Source of the DNA: Nocardia fusca NBRC 14340
GTDB taxonomy: Bacteria; Actinomycetota; Actinomycetes; Mycobacteriales; Mycobacteriaceae
Assembly: GCF_001618425.1 (NCBI RefSeq)
Contig: NZ_BDCU01000018.1
Coordinates: forward strand, 62,001-126,000
DNA length: 64,000 nt
Direction: 5' to 3'
Shown: positions 16,891 through 24,403 of the stretch, piece after piece
How the letters are laid out: each line of letters opens with the position of its first letter
Numbering within the stretch: the first letter of the stretch is position 1
Notes under the pieces: model-generated
The model's input: the letters and a program-made list of their open reading frames with translations, nothing else
What the model was told of the DNA's origin: nothing
Databases searched by the model: none
Made by a program: the position numbers and the translations under genes

Positions 16891-18125
16891 CCAATAGCGC
16901 CCACTCCGGTCGGCTGCGTGTCCGGATGCGTGGCCGGTCGGTCGATGAACCGCATCGTGCGTCGACTCGGCTCGAGCTGCTTTTCGACCTGAGCTTCGTG
17001 GTCGCGGTCGCCGCCATCGTCTCGCAGCTCGGGCACGCCATCGGCGCTGGTCATCCGCTCTCGGGTTTGCTGCCGTTCCTGCAGGTGTTCTTCGCGATCT
17101 GGTGGGCGTGGATGAACTTCACCTGGTTCGCCTCGTCCTACGACACCGACGATGTGCCCTATCGCCTGCTGACGTGGGTGCAGATGGTCGGCGTGCTGAT
17201 ACTCGCCGCGGGTGTGCCCGCCGCGTTCGGTCACGACGACTATCTCGCGATCACTGTCGGCTATCTGGTGATGCGCAGCGGTCTCGTGGCGCAATGGCTC
17301 CGGGCGGCGCGCGACGATCGGCCTGGCCGGCGGACCGCATTGCGGTACGCAATCGGTATCGCGGTACTCGAAGCTCTGTGGTTGCTACGACTGCTGCCGG
17401 CCGAGCTCGACGTGCTGCCCGCAGTGGTGGCGAATCCGGTTTTTCTCGCGCTCGCCGCCGCCGAGCTGGCGATACCGGTATGGGCCGAACGAGCCCGTGG
17501 CACCGCATGGCATCCACACCACATCGCCGAGCGCTACACCCTATTCACGATCATCCTCCTGGGGGAGAGCGTTCTCGCGGTGTCCACCGGGGTCGCCGAT
17601 GCCCTCGATCACGGCCTGCGGCCAACCCTGGTGGTAACCGCGTTGTCCGGGCTGGTCCTGTTGTTCGCGCTGTGGTGGCTCTATGATCTCGAGCCGAGCG
17701 GGGCGGCATTGAGCGATCGACGGACCCGGTCGTTCGTCTGGGGGTACGCCCACTACGCGATTTTCGCCGCGCTGGCCGCGCTCGGTGCGGGTTTGGAAGT
17801 CGCAGTGCGTAACGGTGACGGCCGTACCGGTACCTCTTCGCTGGTCACCGGCTATGCCGTGGCAATCCCCACCGCCCTGTTCTTGGTGCTGCTGTGGGCG
17901 GCTCATGCCGGAATGGTGGCGCATTCGCCGATTCGCACACGAGTGCTGTTCGGCACGTCCGCGGCGGTGCTCATCGCACCGGTCGCCACGGCGGCGATCC
18001 CGACCTCGACCGTCGTGGTAGTCGCACTTCTCGCCGCGACAGCGGTGGCGGTCACTCTCGCCGCGCAGCGTGACGCATCCGTGGCGCGAGTCGATTCCCG
18101 GCGAGGAAGTGGACGAGGATCATGA
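16887..18125 (+). CDS. LtrA-family low-temperature-requirement membrane protein
   Basis: A polytopic membrane protein of about 412 residues. The LtrA signature STRLELLFDLSFVVAVAAI lies near the N-terminus, and HIAERYTLFTIILLGESVLAV in the middle is the second conserved motif. Roughly ten hydrophobic segments can be counted. The family is widespread in actinobacteria but its molecular role is unclear. The GTG start overlaps the preceding stop as GTGA, so it is translationally coupled to the flavoprotein and the two form an operon. The longer open frame from 16728 merely overlaps the flavoprotein. Confidence 0.85.
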   Translation: MTNSAHSGRLRVRMRGRSVDEPHRASTRLELLFDLSFVVAVAAIVSQLGHAIGAGHPLSGLLPFLQVFFAIWWAWMNFTWFASSYDTDDVPYRLLTWVQMVGVLILAAGVPAAFGHDDYLAITVGYLVMRSGLVAQWLRAARDDRPGRRTALRYAIGIAVLEALWLLRLLPAELDVLPAVVANPVFLALAAAELAIPVWAERARGTAWHPHHIAERYTLFTIILLGESVLAVSTGVADALDHGLRPTLVVTALSGLVLLFALWWLYDLEPSGAALSDRRTRSFVWGYAHYAIFAALAALGAGLEVAVRNGDGRTGTSSLVTGYAVAIPTALFLVLLWAAHAGMVAHSPIRTRVLFGTSAAVLIAPVATAAIPTSTVVVVALLAATAVAVTLAAQRDASVARVDSRRGSGRGS

Positions 18126-18197
18126 TCAGCCGGTAGACCACTACCTTTGCACCCATAGCACGGCCCGAGCGCGGATCAAGTCTTCCCGATCTGGACA

Positions 18198-18227
18198 ATA
18201 GTCACGACTATCCTCTCAGGATTGTCG
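18198..18227 (+). promoter_or_regulatory. Dyad and promoter-like boxes upstream of third LAL gene
   Basis: ATAGTC-AC-GACTAT (18198-18211) is a perfect 6-bp dyad. The same segment supplies GTCAC (18201-18205) with GTCG 18 bases on (18224-18227), a one-mismatch version of the ECF41-type promoter. The LAL start is at 18271. Either an operator or a weak member of the sigma regulon is possible. Confidence 0.3.
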
Positions 18228-18270
18228 GGACCGATCCGGTTCCGATCGACCGACGTGAAGGCAGGCGAGG

Positions 18271-21006
18271 GTGGCGTTTCGAAGGCAAGTCGGGCTTGTC
18301 GGGCGAGAATCGGAATGCGGCGTCCTCGATCAGCTGACCGAGGCCGTCCGCACCGGTGAGAGCCGTGTCCTTGTCGTGCACGGCGCGCCCGGAGCCGGGA
18401 AGTCCGCGCTGCTCGAATACCTGGAGAATTCGGCGACAGGTATGCGGGTGATGCGGGCGGTCGGTGTCGAGTCCGAGATGGAGTTGGCGTTCGCCACCTT
18501 GCACCAGTTGTGTGTGCCGCTGCTGGATCGAGTGAAAGAACTGCCCGAACCGCAGCGCGACGCCCTCGAGACGGTATTCGGGATGCGAGCGGGCACCCCA
18601 CCGGAACGCTTCCTGGTCGCACTGGCGGTGCTGAGTTTGTTGTCGGAGGTTTCGGAAAGCGGCCCTGTGCTGTGTGTGGTCGACGACGCGCAGTGGATGG
18701 ACCAGGCCTCGGCACAAGTTCTCGGCTTCGTGGCCCGACGGTTGCTCGCCGAGTCGGTCGCGCTCGTTTTCGGCGCCCGCCGGCGGATTCGGGATCTCCT
18801 CGGGCTGCCCGAGCTGGAAGTCATGGGACTCGGCAAGGCCGACGCCCACGCTCTGCTCGAGGCGGCGACCCACGCCCGGCTCGATCACCACATCCGCGAT
18901 CGGATCGTCGCTGAAGCCGGGGGTAACCCGCTGGCTCTGCTGGAGCTGCCCCGCGAGCGCACCGTTACCCAGCTGGCCGGCGGGTTCGGCCTGCCGCGAA
19001 CCGATACGCTGCCCAATCGGATCGAGCAGAGCTTCCTGTCGAGGATCGAGAAACTAGCGGAGCAGAGTCGGTTGCTGCTGCTGATCGCCGCCGCCGAGCC
19101 GGTCGGTGACCCCGCCCTGGTCTGGCGTGCCGCGCAGCGACTGGGCGTCACGTCGGCGACGGCCCTCGACGACGAGACCGCCGGACTGGTGTCCTTCGAC
19201 ATACGCGTGACTTTCCGCCACCCGCTCGTACGCTCGGCGGTGTACCGAGCCGCCGGAGACGAGGACCGCCGCGCAGTGCATCTGGCGTTGGCGGAGGTCA
19301 CCGACCCGCAGATCGACCCGGATCGCCGCGCTTGGCACCTGGCCTCCGCCGCCGCCGAACCGGACGAAACCGTCGCAGCGGAACTCGAGCTGTCCGCCGG
19401 CCGGGCGCAGGCGCGCGGCGGGCTGGCCTCCGCTGCTGCCTTCCTACAGCGTTCCGTGGCACTGACCTCGAACACTGCGCGGCGCGCCGAACGCGCGGTG
19501 GCCGCCGCGGACGCGAGTGTCCGGGCGGGCGATCTGGATGCCGCCCGCAGACTCATCGATATCGCCGAACTCGATGTGCCCAGCGAGTGGCTCCGCGCAC
19601 GAGCCCAGCTGGTGCGGGGTCGTATCGCGCACGCGGCAGGCTTCAACCAGGAGGCCCCGCCGATGCTGTTGGCTGCGGCGCGGCGACTGGAGCCCTTCGA
19701 CTCCGAGCTCGCGCTGGAGACGTATCTTCTCGCCTGGGGTGCCGCGGCGTGGGGTGCTGCCGACGCCGAGAGTCTCATGGCGATCTCCGGGGCGATCCGG
19801 GAACTCCCTCCCCGGCCGGGCAGCCCGCGGCCGATCGACCTGGTGCTGGAGGGCTGCGCGCTGCTCGTCACCGAGGGGCGCGGCACCGCGATGACCGCGT
19901 TGCGGCGCGCGATGACCGCACTCGTGGACCTGCCCGTGCCAGACCTCCTGAAATGGGGCTGGGCGGCGTGCGGCCTGAGCCCGGCTGTCTGGGACGAACA
20001 AGTCATGCTCGAAACGTATGCCAGAGCGGCCGAGGTCGTGCGCACCGCCGGAATCCTGACCGAACTCCCCATCTATCTCGCCTCGTTGGGGGCAGCGACC
20101 TCCTTGATCGGGGATTTCGCCACCGCGGCCGGGATCGTCGCCGAATCCGAAGGTATCGCTGCCGCCACCGGCATCCCCCTCGCTCCGTATACAACTCTCA
20201 TACTGACGGCAATGCAGGGCAATGAGACCGATGCGTCGGCGCTGATCGCCGCCACGATCGAACAAAGCGCAGCGGACGGCCAGTTGACCGGCGTCACCAC
20301 AGCGCAATGGTCGGCAGCGGTCCTCTACAACGGCCTCGGCCGCTACCAGGACGCCCTCTCGGCAGCCCAGGCCAGCACCCGGATCGCCCAGCTGGTCGTC
20401 TCGGTGTGGGTGCTGCCCGAACTCATCGAGGCGGCGGTGCGGGTGGGAGACGACAAGGCCGCCCGCGGCGCGCTCGAACATCTGGCCGACGCGGCAGAGA
20501 CAGCCGACACCGACTGGTCACATGGGATCCTGGCACGCTGCCGGGCGCTGCTCGCCGACGAGACCGCTGCGGACGACCTCTACCGCGAGTCGATCGAGCG
20601 GTTGGGCCGGACATTGTTACGCCCCGAACTGGCGCGCGCTCATCTGCTGTACGGCGAATGGTTGCGCCGGCAGTCGCGGCGCGTCGACGCACGGCACCAT
20701 TTGCGCACCGCCTACGACATGTTCGTCTCGATCGGCATGGCGGCGTTCGCCGAACGCGCCCGCCGTGAGCTACTGGCCAGTGGTGAAAAAATCCGAAAAC
20801 GCAGCGTCGAAACCTCGAGCGACGAGCTGACGCCGCAGGAGAGGCAGATCGCGATGCTCGTCGGCGAAGGCCTCTCCAATCCGGAGGTGGGTGCCCGGCT
20901 CTTCCTCAGCCCGCGGACGGTCGAGTGGCATCTGCGCAAAATCTTCACGAAGCTGTCGATCACCTCCCGCCGACAGCTCGGGGATGCTCTGCCCCACGCT
21001 GAATGA
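18271..21006 (+). CDS. LAL-type LuxR transcriptional regulator (911 aa)
   Basis: Third LAL regulator. Walker A is GAPGAGKS at residues 38-45 and Walker B is VLCVVDDA near 133-140. GGNPLALLELP and FRHPLVRSAVYRA match the LAL at 7698 almost word for word, and the HTH is at about 852-908 (LTPQERQIAMLVGEGLSNPE, then RTVEWHLRKIFTKLSI). GTG 18271 follows GCAGGCGAG. Overall similarity to the 7698 protein indicates a duplication within this locus, now separated by the enzyme cluster. The ligand is unknown. The shared 24-base dyad segment lies about 100 bp past its stop. Confidence 0.93.
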   Translation: MAFRRQVGLVGRESECGVLDQLTEAVRTGESRVLVVHGAPGAGKSALLEYLENSATGMRVMRAVGVESEMELAFATLHQLCVPLLDRVKELPEPQRDALETVFGMRAGTPPERFLVALAVLSLLSEVSESGPVLCVVDDAQWMDQASAQVLGFVARRLLAESVALVFGARRRIRDLLGLPELEVMGLGKADAHALLEAATHARLDHHIRDRIVAEAGGNPLALLELPRERTVTQLAGGFGLPRTDTLPNRIEQSFLSRIEKLAEQSRLLLLIAAAEPVGDPALVWRAAQRLGVTSATALDDETAGLVSFDIRVTFRHPLVRSAVYRAAGDEDRRAVHLALAEVTDPQIDPDRRAWHLASAAAEPDETVAAELELSAGRAQARGGLASAAAFLQRSVALTSNTARRAERAVAAADASVRAGDLDAARRLIDIAELDVPSEWLRARAQLVRGRIAHAAGFNQEAPPMLLAAARRLEPFDSELALETYLLAWGAAAWGAADAESLMAISGAIRELPPRPGSPRPIDLVLEGCALLVTEGRGTAMTALRRAMTALVDLPVPDLLKWGWAACGLSPAVWDEQVMLETYARAAEVVRTAGILTELPIYLASLGAATSLIGDFATAAGIVAESEGIAAATGIPLAPYTTLILTAMQGNETDASALIAATIEQSAADGQLTGVTTAQWSAAVLYNGLGRYQDALSAAQASTRIAQLVVSVWVLPELIEAAVRVGDDKAARGALEHLADAAETADTDWSHGILARCRALLADETAADDLYRESIERLGRTLLRPELARAHLLYGEWLRRQSRRVDARHHLRTAYDMFVSIGMAAFAERARRELLASGEKIRKRSVETSSDELTPQERQIAMLVGEGLSNPEVGARLFLSPRTVEWHLRKIFTKLSITSRRQLGDALPHAE

Positions 21007-21406
21007 CACAGGGGCTGCATCACGCGCCCCGCTGGCCGTGGCCGATCCCTGGTGCGTGGACCAGGGTTGCCCCCGGGGCGGCCGGTCCCACCACAGTCGG
21101 AGCGGACCCGCTCATGATGTCACCCGCACGGGTGCGGTCCGCAGCATAACTCTCGGTCGGCGTCCTGCAACCCTGCAGTTCAGATCTCGACAGCGGCTAT
21201 CGGCGCCGCCTGTCTACACCGGTGGCCGGGGAAAGAACCCAGGGGGCACGTGTCCCTGGCTGCGCTTCACCAGGGGTTCGCCCGGGATCACCAAGGGCGC
21301 GATCAGCACCCGTGCCGGGCGACGGTGGATATGTGGCCCATCCGGGGTCGCCTATTCGATCGCCGATCCGAGTGGCGGTCGAGGTCCGCACGAAAGGACG
21401 TCCGCC
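21007..21406. promoter_or_regulatory. Intergenic dyads before the sigma-factor gene
   Basis: CCCTGGT (21047-21053) and ACCAGGG (21060-21066) form a perfect 7-bp stem just after the LAL stop and could act as terminator or operator. A segment at 21111-21134, containing ATGATGTCACCCGCA followed by GGGTG, matches 23 of 24 bases with the reverse complement of 7625-7648. A further CCCTGG...CCAGGG pair lies at about 21249-21270. No gene seen. Confidence 0.5.
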
Positions 21407-22195
21407 ATGCACTCGACGAGCATTACCAACGTCATATCCGAGCCGGACCAGACGCGTCCCTCGTCATCGGAGGTCGCCGGGTACGTGGCAGACTTCCAGG
21501 GCGCCCGACCCCGTCTTTTCGGGATCGCCTACCGAATGCTGGGCCGGGCGGCCGACGCCGAGGACATCGTCCAGGACGTCTGGCTCCGCTGGCAGGGCGC
21601 AGACCGGACACAGGTGCGCGATCGGATCGCATTCCTTGTGACGATCACGACCCGGGTCACGCTGAACGCGACCAGCTCGGCCCGCGCACGCCACGAAGTT
21701 CTGGTCGATCGCTGGCCCCCGGAAGAGTTACCCACCTCCGACGACCCGTCACTGACGACCGAGCGGGCGGCGGATATCGAGCACGCCGTCCTGCTCCTGC
21801 TGCAGCGGTTGACGCCCACCGAACGCGCTGTCTTCGTGCTCCGCGAGGCTTTCGCCTATCCGTTCCGCGATGTTGCCGACCGGTTCGGGATATCCGAAAC
21901 GAACGCCCGCCAACTCTGCCATCGGGCTCGCGCCCGCCTCGCTGGGCCACGGCACGAGCACGAGCCTGTCTCTCGCGCGGACCAGGACCGATTGCTGCGG
22001 GCCTTCCTCGACGCCGCGCAGCACGGCGCCATGGCCCACCTCGAGCGTCTGCTCACAGCTGACGTGCGCTCCGATTCCGCACGTCGCCGAAGACGACAGC
22101 AGATGAACCCGTCGTGTGGCCAGAAGGGTCAGGCGGGCGAGGCATTCCCGCGTCCGTCACAAAGTCCGAGTGCCGCGCTGTCCAAGTTGTCATGA
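21407..22195 (+). CDS. ECF41-like (SigJ-type) sigma factor, C-terminal domain missing
   Basis: An extracytoplasmic-function sigma factor. Region 2 is RLFGIAYRMLGRAADAEDIVQDVWLRW. Region 4 is LQRLTPTERAVFVLREAFAYPFRDVADRFGISETNARQLCHRARARL, typical of the ECF41/SigJ group. After RADQDRLLRAFLDAAQHGAMAHLERLLTADV, where the SnoaL-like extension with its DGGGR motif should begin, the sequence turns into unrelated Arg/Gln/Ser-rich residues. The frame then ends after crossing the next gene's promoter. The roughly 110-residue regulatory domain is therefore lost. ATG 21407 follows GAAAGGACGTCCGCC. The open frame upstream to 20891 overlaps the LAL gene and is not supported. Confidence 0.8.
   Translation: MHSTSITNVISEPDQTRPSSSEVAGYVADFQGARPRLFGIAYRMLGRAADAEDIVQDVWLRWQGADRTQVRDRIAFLVTITTRVTLNATSSARARHEVLVDRWPPEELPTSDDPSLTTERAADIEHAVLLLLQRLTPTERAVFVLREAFAYPFRDVADRFGISETNARQLCHRARARLAGPRHEHEPVSRADQDRLLRAFLDAAQHGAMAHLERLLTADVRSDSARRRRRQQMNPSCGQKGQAGEAFPRPSQSPSAALSKLS
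22156..22183 (+). promoter_or_regulatory. ECF41-type promoter of retinol-dehydrogenase-like SDR
   Basis: GTCAC (22156-22160), 19 bases, GTCC (22180-22183) followed by AAGTTGT. It is the fourth copy of the motif, one base longer in the spacer. It lies inside the last codons of the truncated sigma gene and 32 bases before the SDR start, the classical ECF41 gene-target arrangement. Confidence 0.6.
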
Positions 22196-22214
22196 CCCAG
22201 TGGAAGGAGCGGAT

Positions 22215-23171
22215 ATGAAACGTCCGATCCCGATCATGTCCGTACCGCGGCTGACCGGAAAGCGCGCGATCGTCACGGGAGCGAGCGACGGTGTGGGCCT
22301 CGCGCTTGCGACGCGTCTGGCACAGGCGGGCGCGGAACTTGTCCTGCCGGTAAGGAACCAGGAGAAGGGTAGGTCCGCAGTCGACGCAATCCGGACTGCG
22401 GCTCCCGAGGCCGAGGTAACACTCGAGGCCCTCGATCTCGCATCACTCGGTTCGGTCGCCGAGCTGACCCGCCGCCTCCTGGCCGACCGACGACCCCTAC
22501 ATCTGCTCGTGAACAACGCGGGGGTCATGGCACCTGCGACCCGCCAACTCACCCAGGACGGTCACGAGCTTCAGTTCGGCACCAATCACCTCGGACACTT
22601 CGCTCTGACTGCGGGCCTGTTTCCGCTGCTGCGCGCGGGCGAAGCCAGGGTCACCACCGTTACCAGCAGCGCTGCCCGGTTCGGCACGTTCGACTGGAAC
22701 GACCTCCAGTCCGAGCGAAGCTACTCCCCGGCGCGTTCATACGGTATCTCCAAGCTCGCAAATCTACTCTTTGCACTCGAACTCGATCGGCGGAGCGCCC
22801 AGGCCGGTTGGGGTATCACCAGCACGGCGGCCCATCCGGGAACGACCCTCACCAACCTCTACTCAGCCGGGCCCAACCTGGGCCGTACCCGGCTATCACC
22901 GCAGGCAGCGGTGATAGGCAAGCTGAAGCGGTGGGGTCTTTTCGTCCACGGAGTAGATGAGGGCGTTCAACCGATTCTCTACGCGGCCACCGGCAGTGAA
23001 TCGCACGGTGGAGGCTTCTACGGCCCGAACGGTATCGGAGAATTCACCGGCAGACCCACCGAACTACATGTCTATCGATCCGCACGGGACGCCGAAGCCG
23101 CGGCAAAGTTATGGGCAGTGTCCGAGCAGTTGACCCGCATGAGCTTCGAGAGCCCGGTGACGGGCGGATAG
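22215..23171 (+). CDS. Retinol-dehydrogenase-like SDR oxidoreductase
   Basis: A 318-residue short-chain dehydrogenase with an intact active site. The cofactor motif is TGASDGVGLA, followed by LLVNNAGVMAP, the Ser of VTTVTSSAAR, and the catalytic YGISK. The length and the GHFALTAGLFPLL style place it with the WW-domain-oxidoreductase/retinol-dehydrogenase-like bacterial SDRs. ATG 22215 has GGAAGGAGCGGAT upstream. As an oxidoreductase directly downstream of an ECF41-like sigma factor it is the expected target gene of that factor. Substrate unknown. Confidence 0.9.
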   Translation: MKRPIPIMSVPRLTGKRAIVTGASDGVGLALATRLAQAGAELVLPVRNQEKGRSAVDAIRTAAPEAEVTLEALDLASLGSVAELTRRLLADRRPLHLLVNNAGVMAPATRQLTQDGHELQFGTNHLGHFALTAGLFPLLRAGEARVTTVTSSAARFGTFDWNDLQSERSYSPARSYGISKLANLLFALELDRRSAQAGWGITSTAAHPGTTLTNLYSAGPNLGRTRLSPQAAVIGKLKRWGLFVHGVDEGVQPILYAATGSESHGGGFYGPNGIGEFTGRPTELHVYRSARDAEAAAKLWAVSEQLTRMSFESPVTGG

Positions 23172-23210
23172 CTGCTACTGTGCCGCGTCGGTGCGTGGGC
23201 GGCTCAGGCA

Positions 23211-24107
23211 TTACGTGAGGGGGTGGCGTAGCCATCCGTTTCGTTCCGCGCATCGCCGGGCGGTGGCGAGGACACTGGCGATGGCGGGCGAGGGATCGTT
23301 CGCGGGCCACAGCATCGAGAGTTCTGCCGGGATCGGCGGATCGACGACGTCGCGAAGAAGAATGCCGGTGCCGGCCTTCGCGGCGTGCTCAGCGAACGAT
23401 GCAGGGGCCAAGCTGACCTCGCGCCCGCTCGAGAGCCGGGCGAGCATGGCATTCACCGGCGGTTCCTCGAATGCGCGAATTTCGGGTGAGAAGCCCGCTT
23501 CGTGGCATGCGGCGATGATGCCGTCGTAGTACGCCGGGGCGAGGCGGCGAGGGAACAGCAGCAGTGTCTCGTCGCGAAGGGCTGTCACCGGGATCGTCGG
23601 TGCGGCAGCGAGACGGTGACGAGTGCCCAGGAGCGCGGAAACGGGCTCTTTGCGGAGGATCTCGCCGCCTACGCCGTCGATGGGCTGTGGTGAAAGGGCG
23701 AGACCGATGTCCAGGTCGCCGGCACAGAGGCGTTCGGGAATCTCGGCGCTGAAGAGTTCTCGCGCGTCGACGGTGAGGCCGGGGTGGTCGTCATGGAGAG
23801 CATTCAGCAGGGTGGTGAGCATGTCGAAGCCGGTGACCGGGGTATAGCCCAGCCGAATCGTCGTGGCGATCCCTGATCCGGCCAGTCGCGTGAGCTGTAT
23901 GGCTTGTTCCAGCGCGGCCAGCGCTGTCGGCGCCTCGCGAGCCAGCGTCCGACCTGCGGCGGTGAGCTGCACCCGACGGTTCGAACGCACGAACAGTGGG
24001 GTTCCGAGCGTCTCCTCGAGCTTGCGGATCTGATGACTCAGGGACGGCTGGGCGATGTAGAGACGCGTGGCCGCGCGGCCGAAGTGGAGTTCTTCGGCCA
24101 CGGCCAT
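23211..24107 (-). CDS. LysR-family transcriptional regulator
   Basis: LysR-type DNA-binding regulator. The winged HTH reads FGRAATRLYIAQPSLSHQIRKLEETLGTPLFVRSNRRVQLTAAG, followed by the substrate-binding domain (IRLGYTPVTGFDML, DLDIGLALSPQP). The first canonical start, ATG 24107, leaves out the usual first residues. The in-frame codons before it read DISPRVLRYF, as in intact LysR proteins, back to an ATC at 24138-24140 that is preceded by AGGA. A non-standard ATC start or a mutated ATG is therefore likely. It is divergent from the LLM oxidoreductase, its probable target. Confidence 0.85.
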   Translation of the reverse strand: MAVAEELHFGRAATRLYIAQPSLSHQIRKLEETLGTPLFVRSNRRVQLTAAGRTLAREAPTALAALEQAIQLTRLAGSGIATTIRLGYTPVTGFDMLTTLLNALHDDHPGLTVDARELFSAEIPERLCAGDLDIGLALSPQPIDGVGGEILRKEPVSALLGTRHRLAAAPTIPVTALRDETLLLFPRRLAPAYYDGIIAACHEAGFSPEIRAFEEPPVNAMLARLSSGREVSLAPASFAEHAAKAGTGILLRDVVDPPIPAELSMLWPANDPSPAIASVLATARRCAERNGWLRHPLT

Positions 24108-24314
24108 GAAGTAACGGAGGACGCGGGGGCTGATATCGATAGACGGATCCTATCGTTTCGCATCCGAACAAGTCTTGGACGCCTGCCGGACGGCCGCCGT
24201 ACGGTCGTTTCCAGGCCGGGGAGACGTTCCGACCTGCCCGTCGAACCTGGTCGGAGCCGGTCTCTGTTCGTGTCACCGGCCCCTATTGCATATCGGCCCG
24301 GCGAGGAGAGAAGC

Positions 24315-24356
24315 ATGAACATCCCCTTGATCGGACGAGGCAACATTCCCTCATGA
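24315..24356 (+). CDS. Possible 13-residue leader ORF
   Basis: ATG 24315 follows GCGAGGAGAGAAGC, an excellent ribosome site, and encodes MNIPLIGRGNIPS before TGA. It lies 48 bases before the LLM oxidoreductase start. It could be a leader peptide, or a relic resembling the first residues of a Rossmann-fold protein. Confidence 0.3.
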   Translation: MNIPLIGRGNIPS

Positions 24357-24403
24357 CCTCGCACCGTCACACACAGACACAACGAACGCCCTGAGAGAGT
24401 TAC

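Noticed and set aside
18201..18227. Counting the site before the third LAL gene as a full ECF41-type promoter
   Set aside because: The -10 box is GTCG rather than GTCC and it overlaps a separate dyad; kept only as a weak candidate.
20891..21406. Upstream extension of the sigma-factor frame
   Set aside because: It overlaps the third LAL gene and intergenic dyads; ATG 21407 with GAAAGGACG upstream starts exactly before recognisable sigma sequence.
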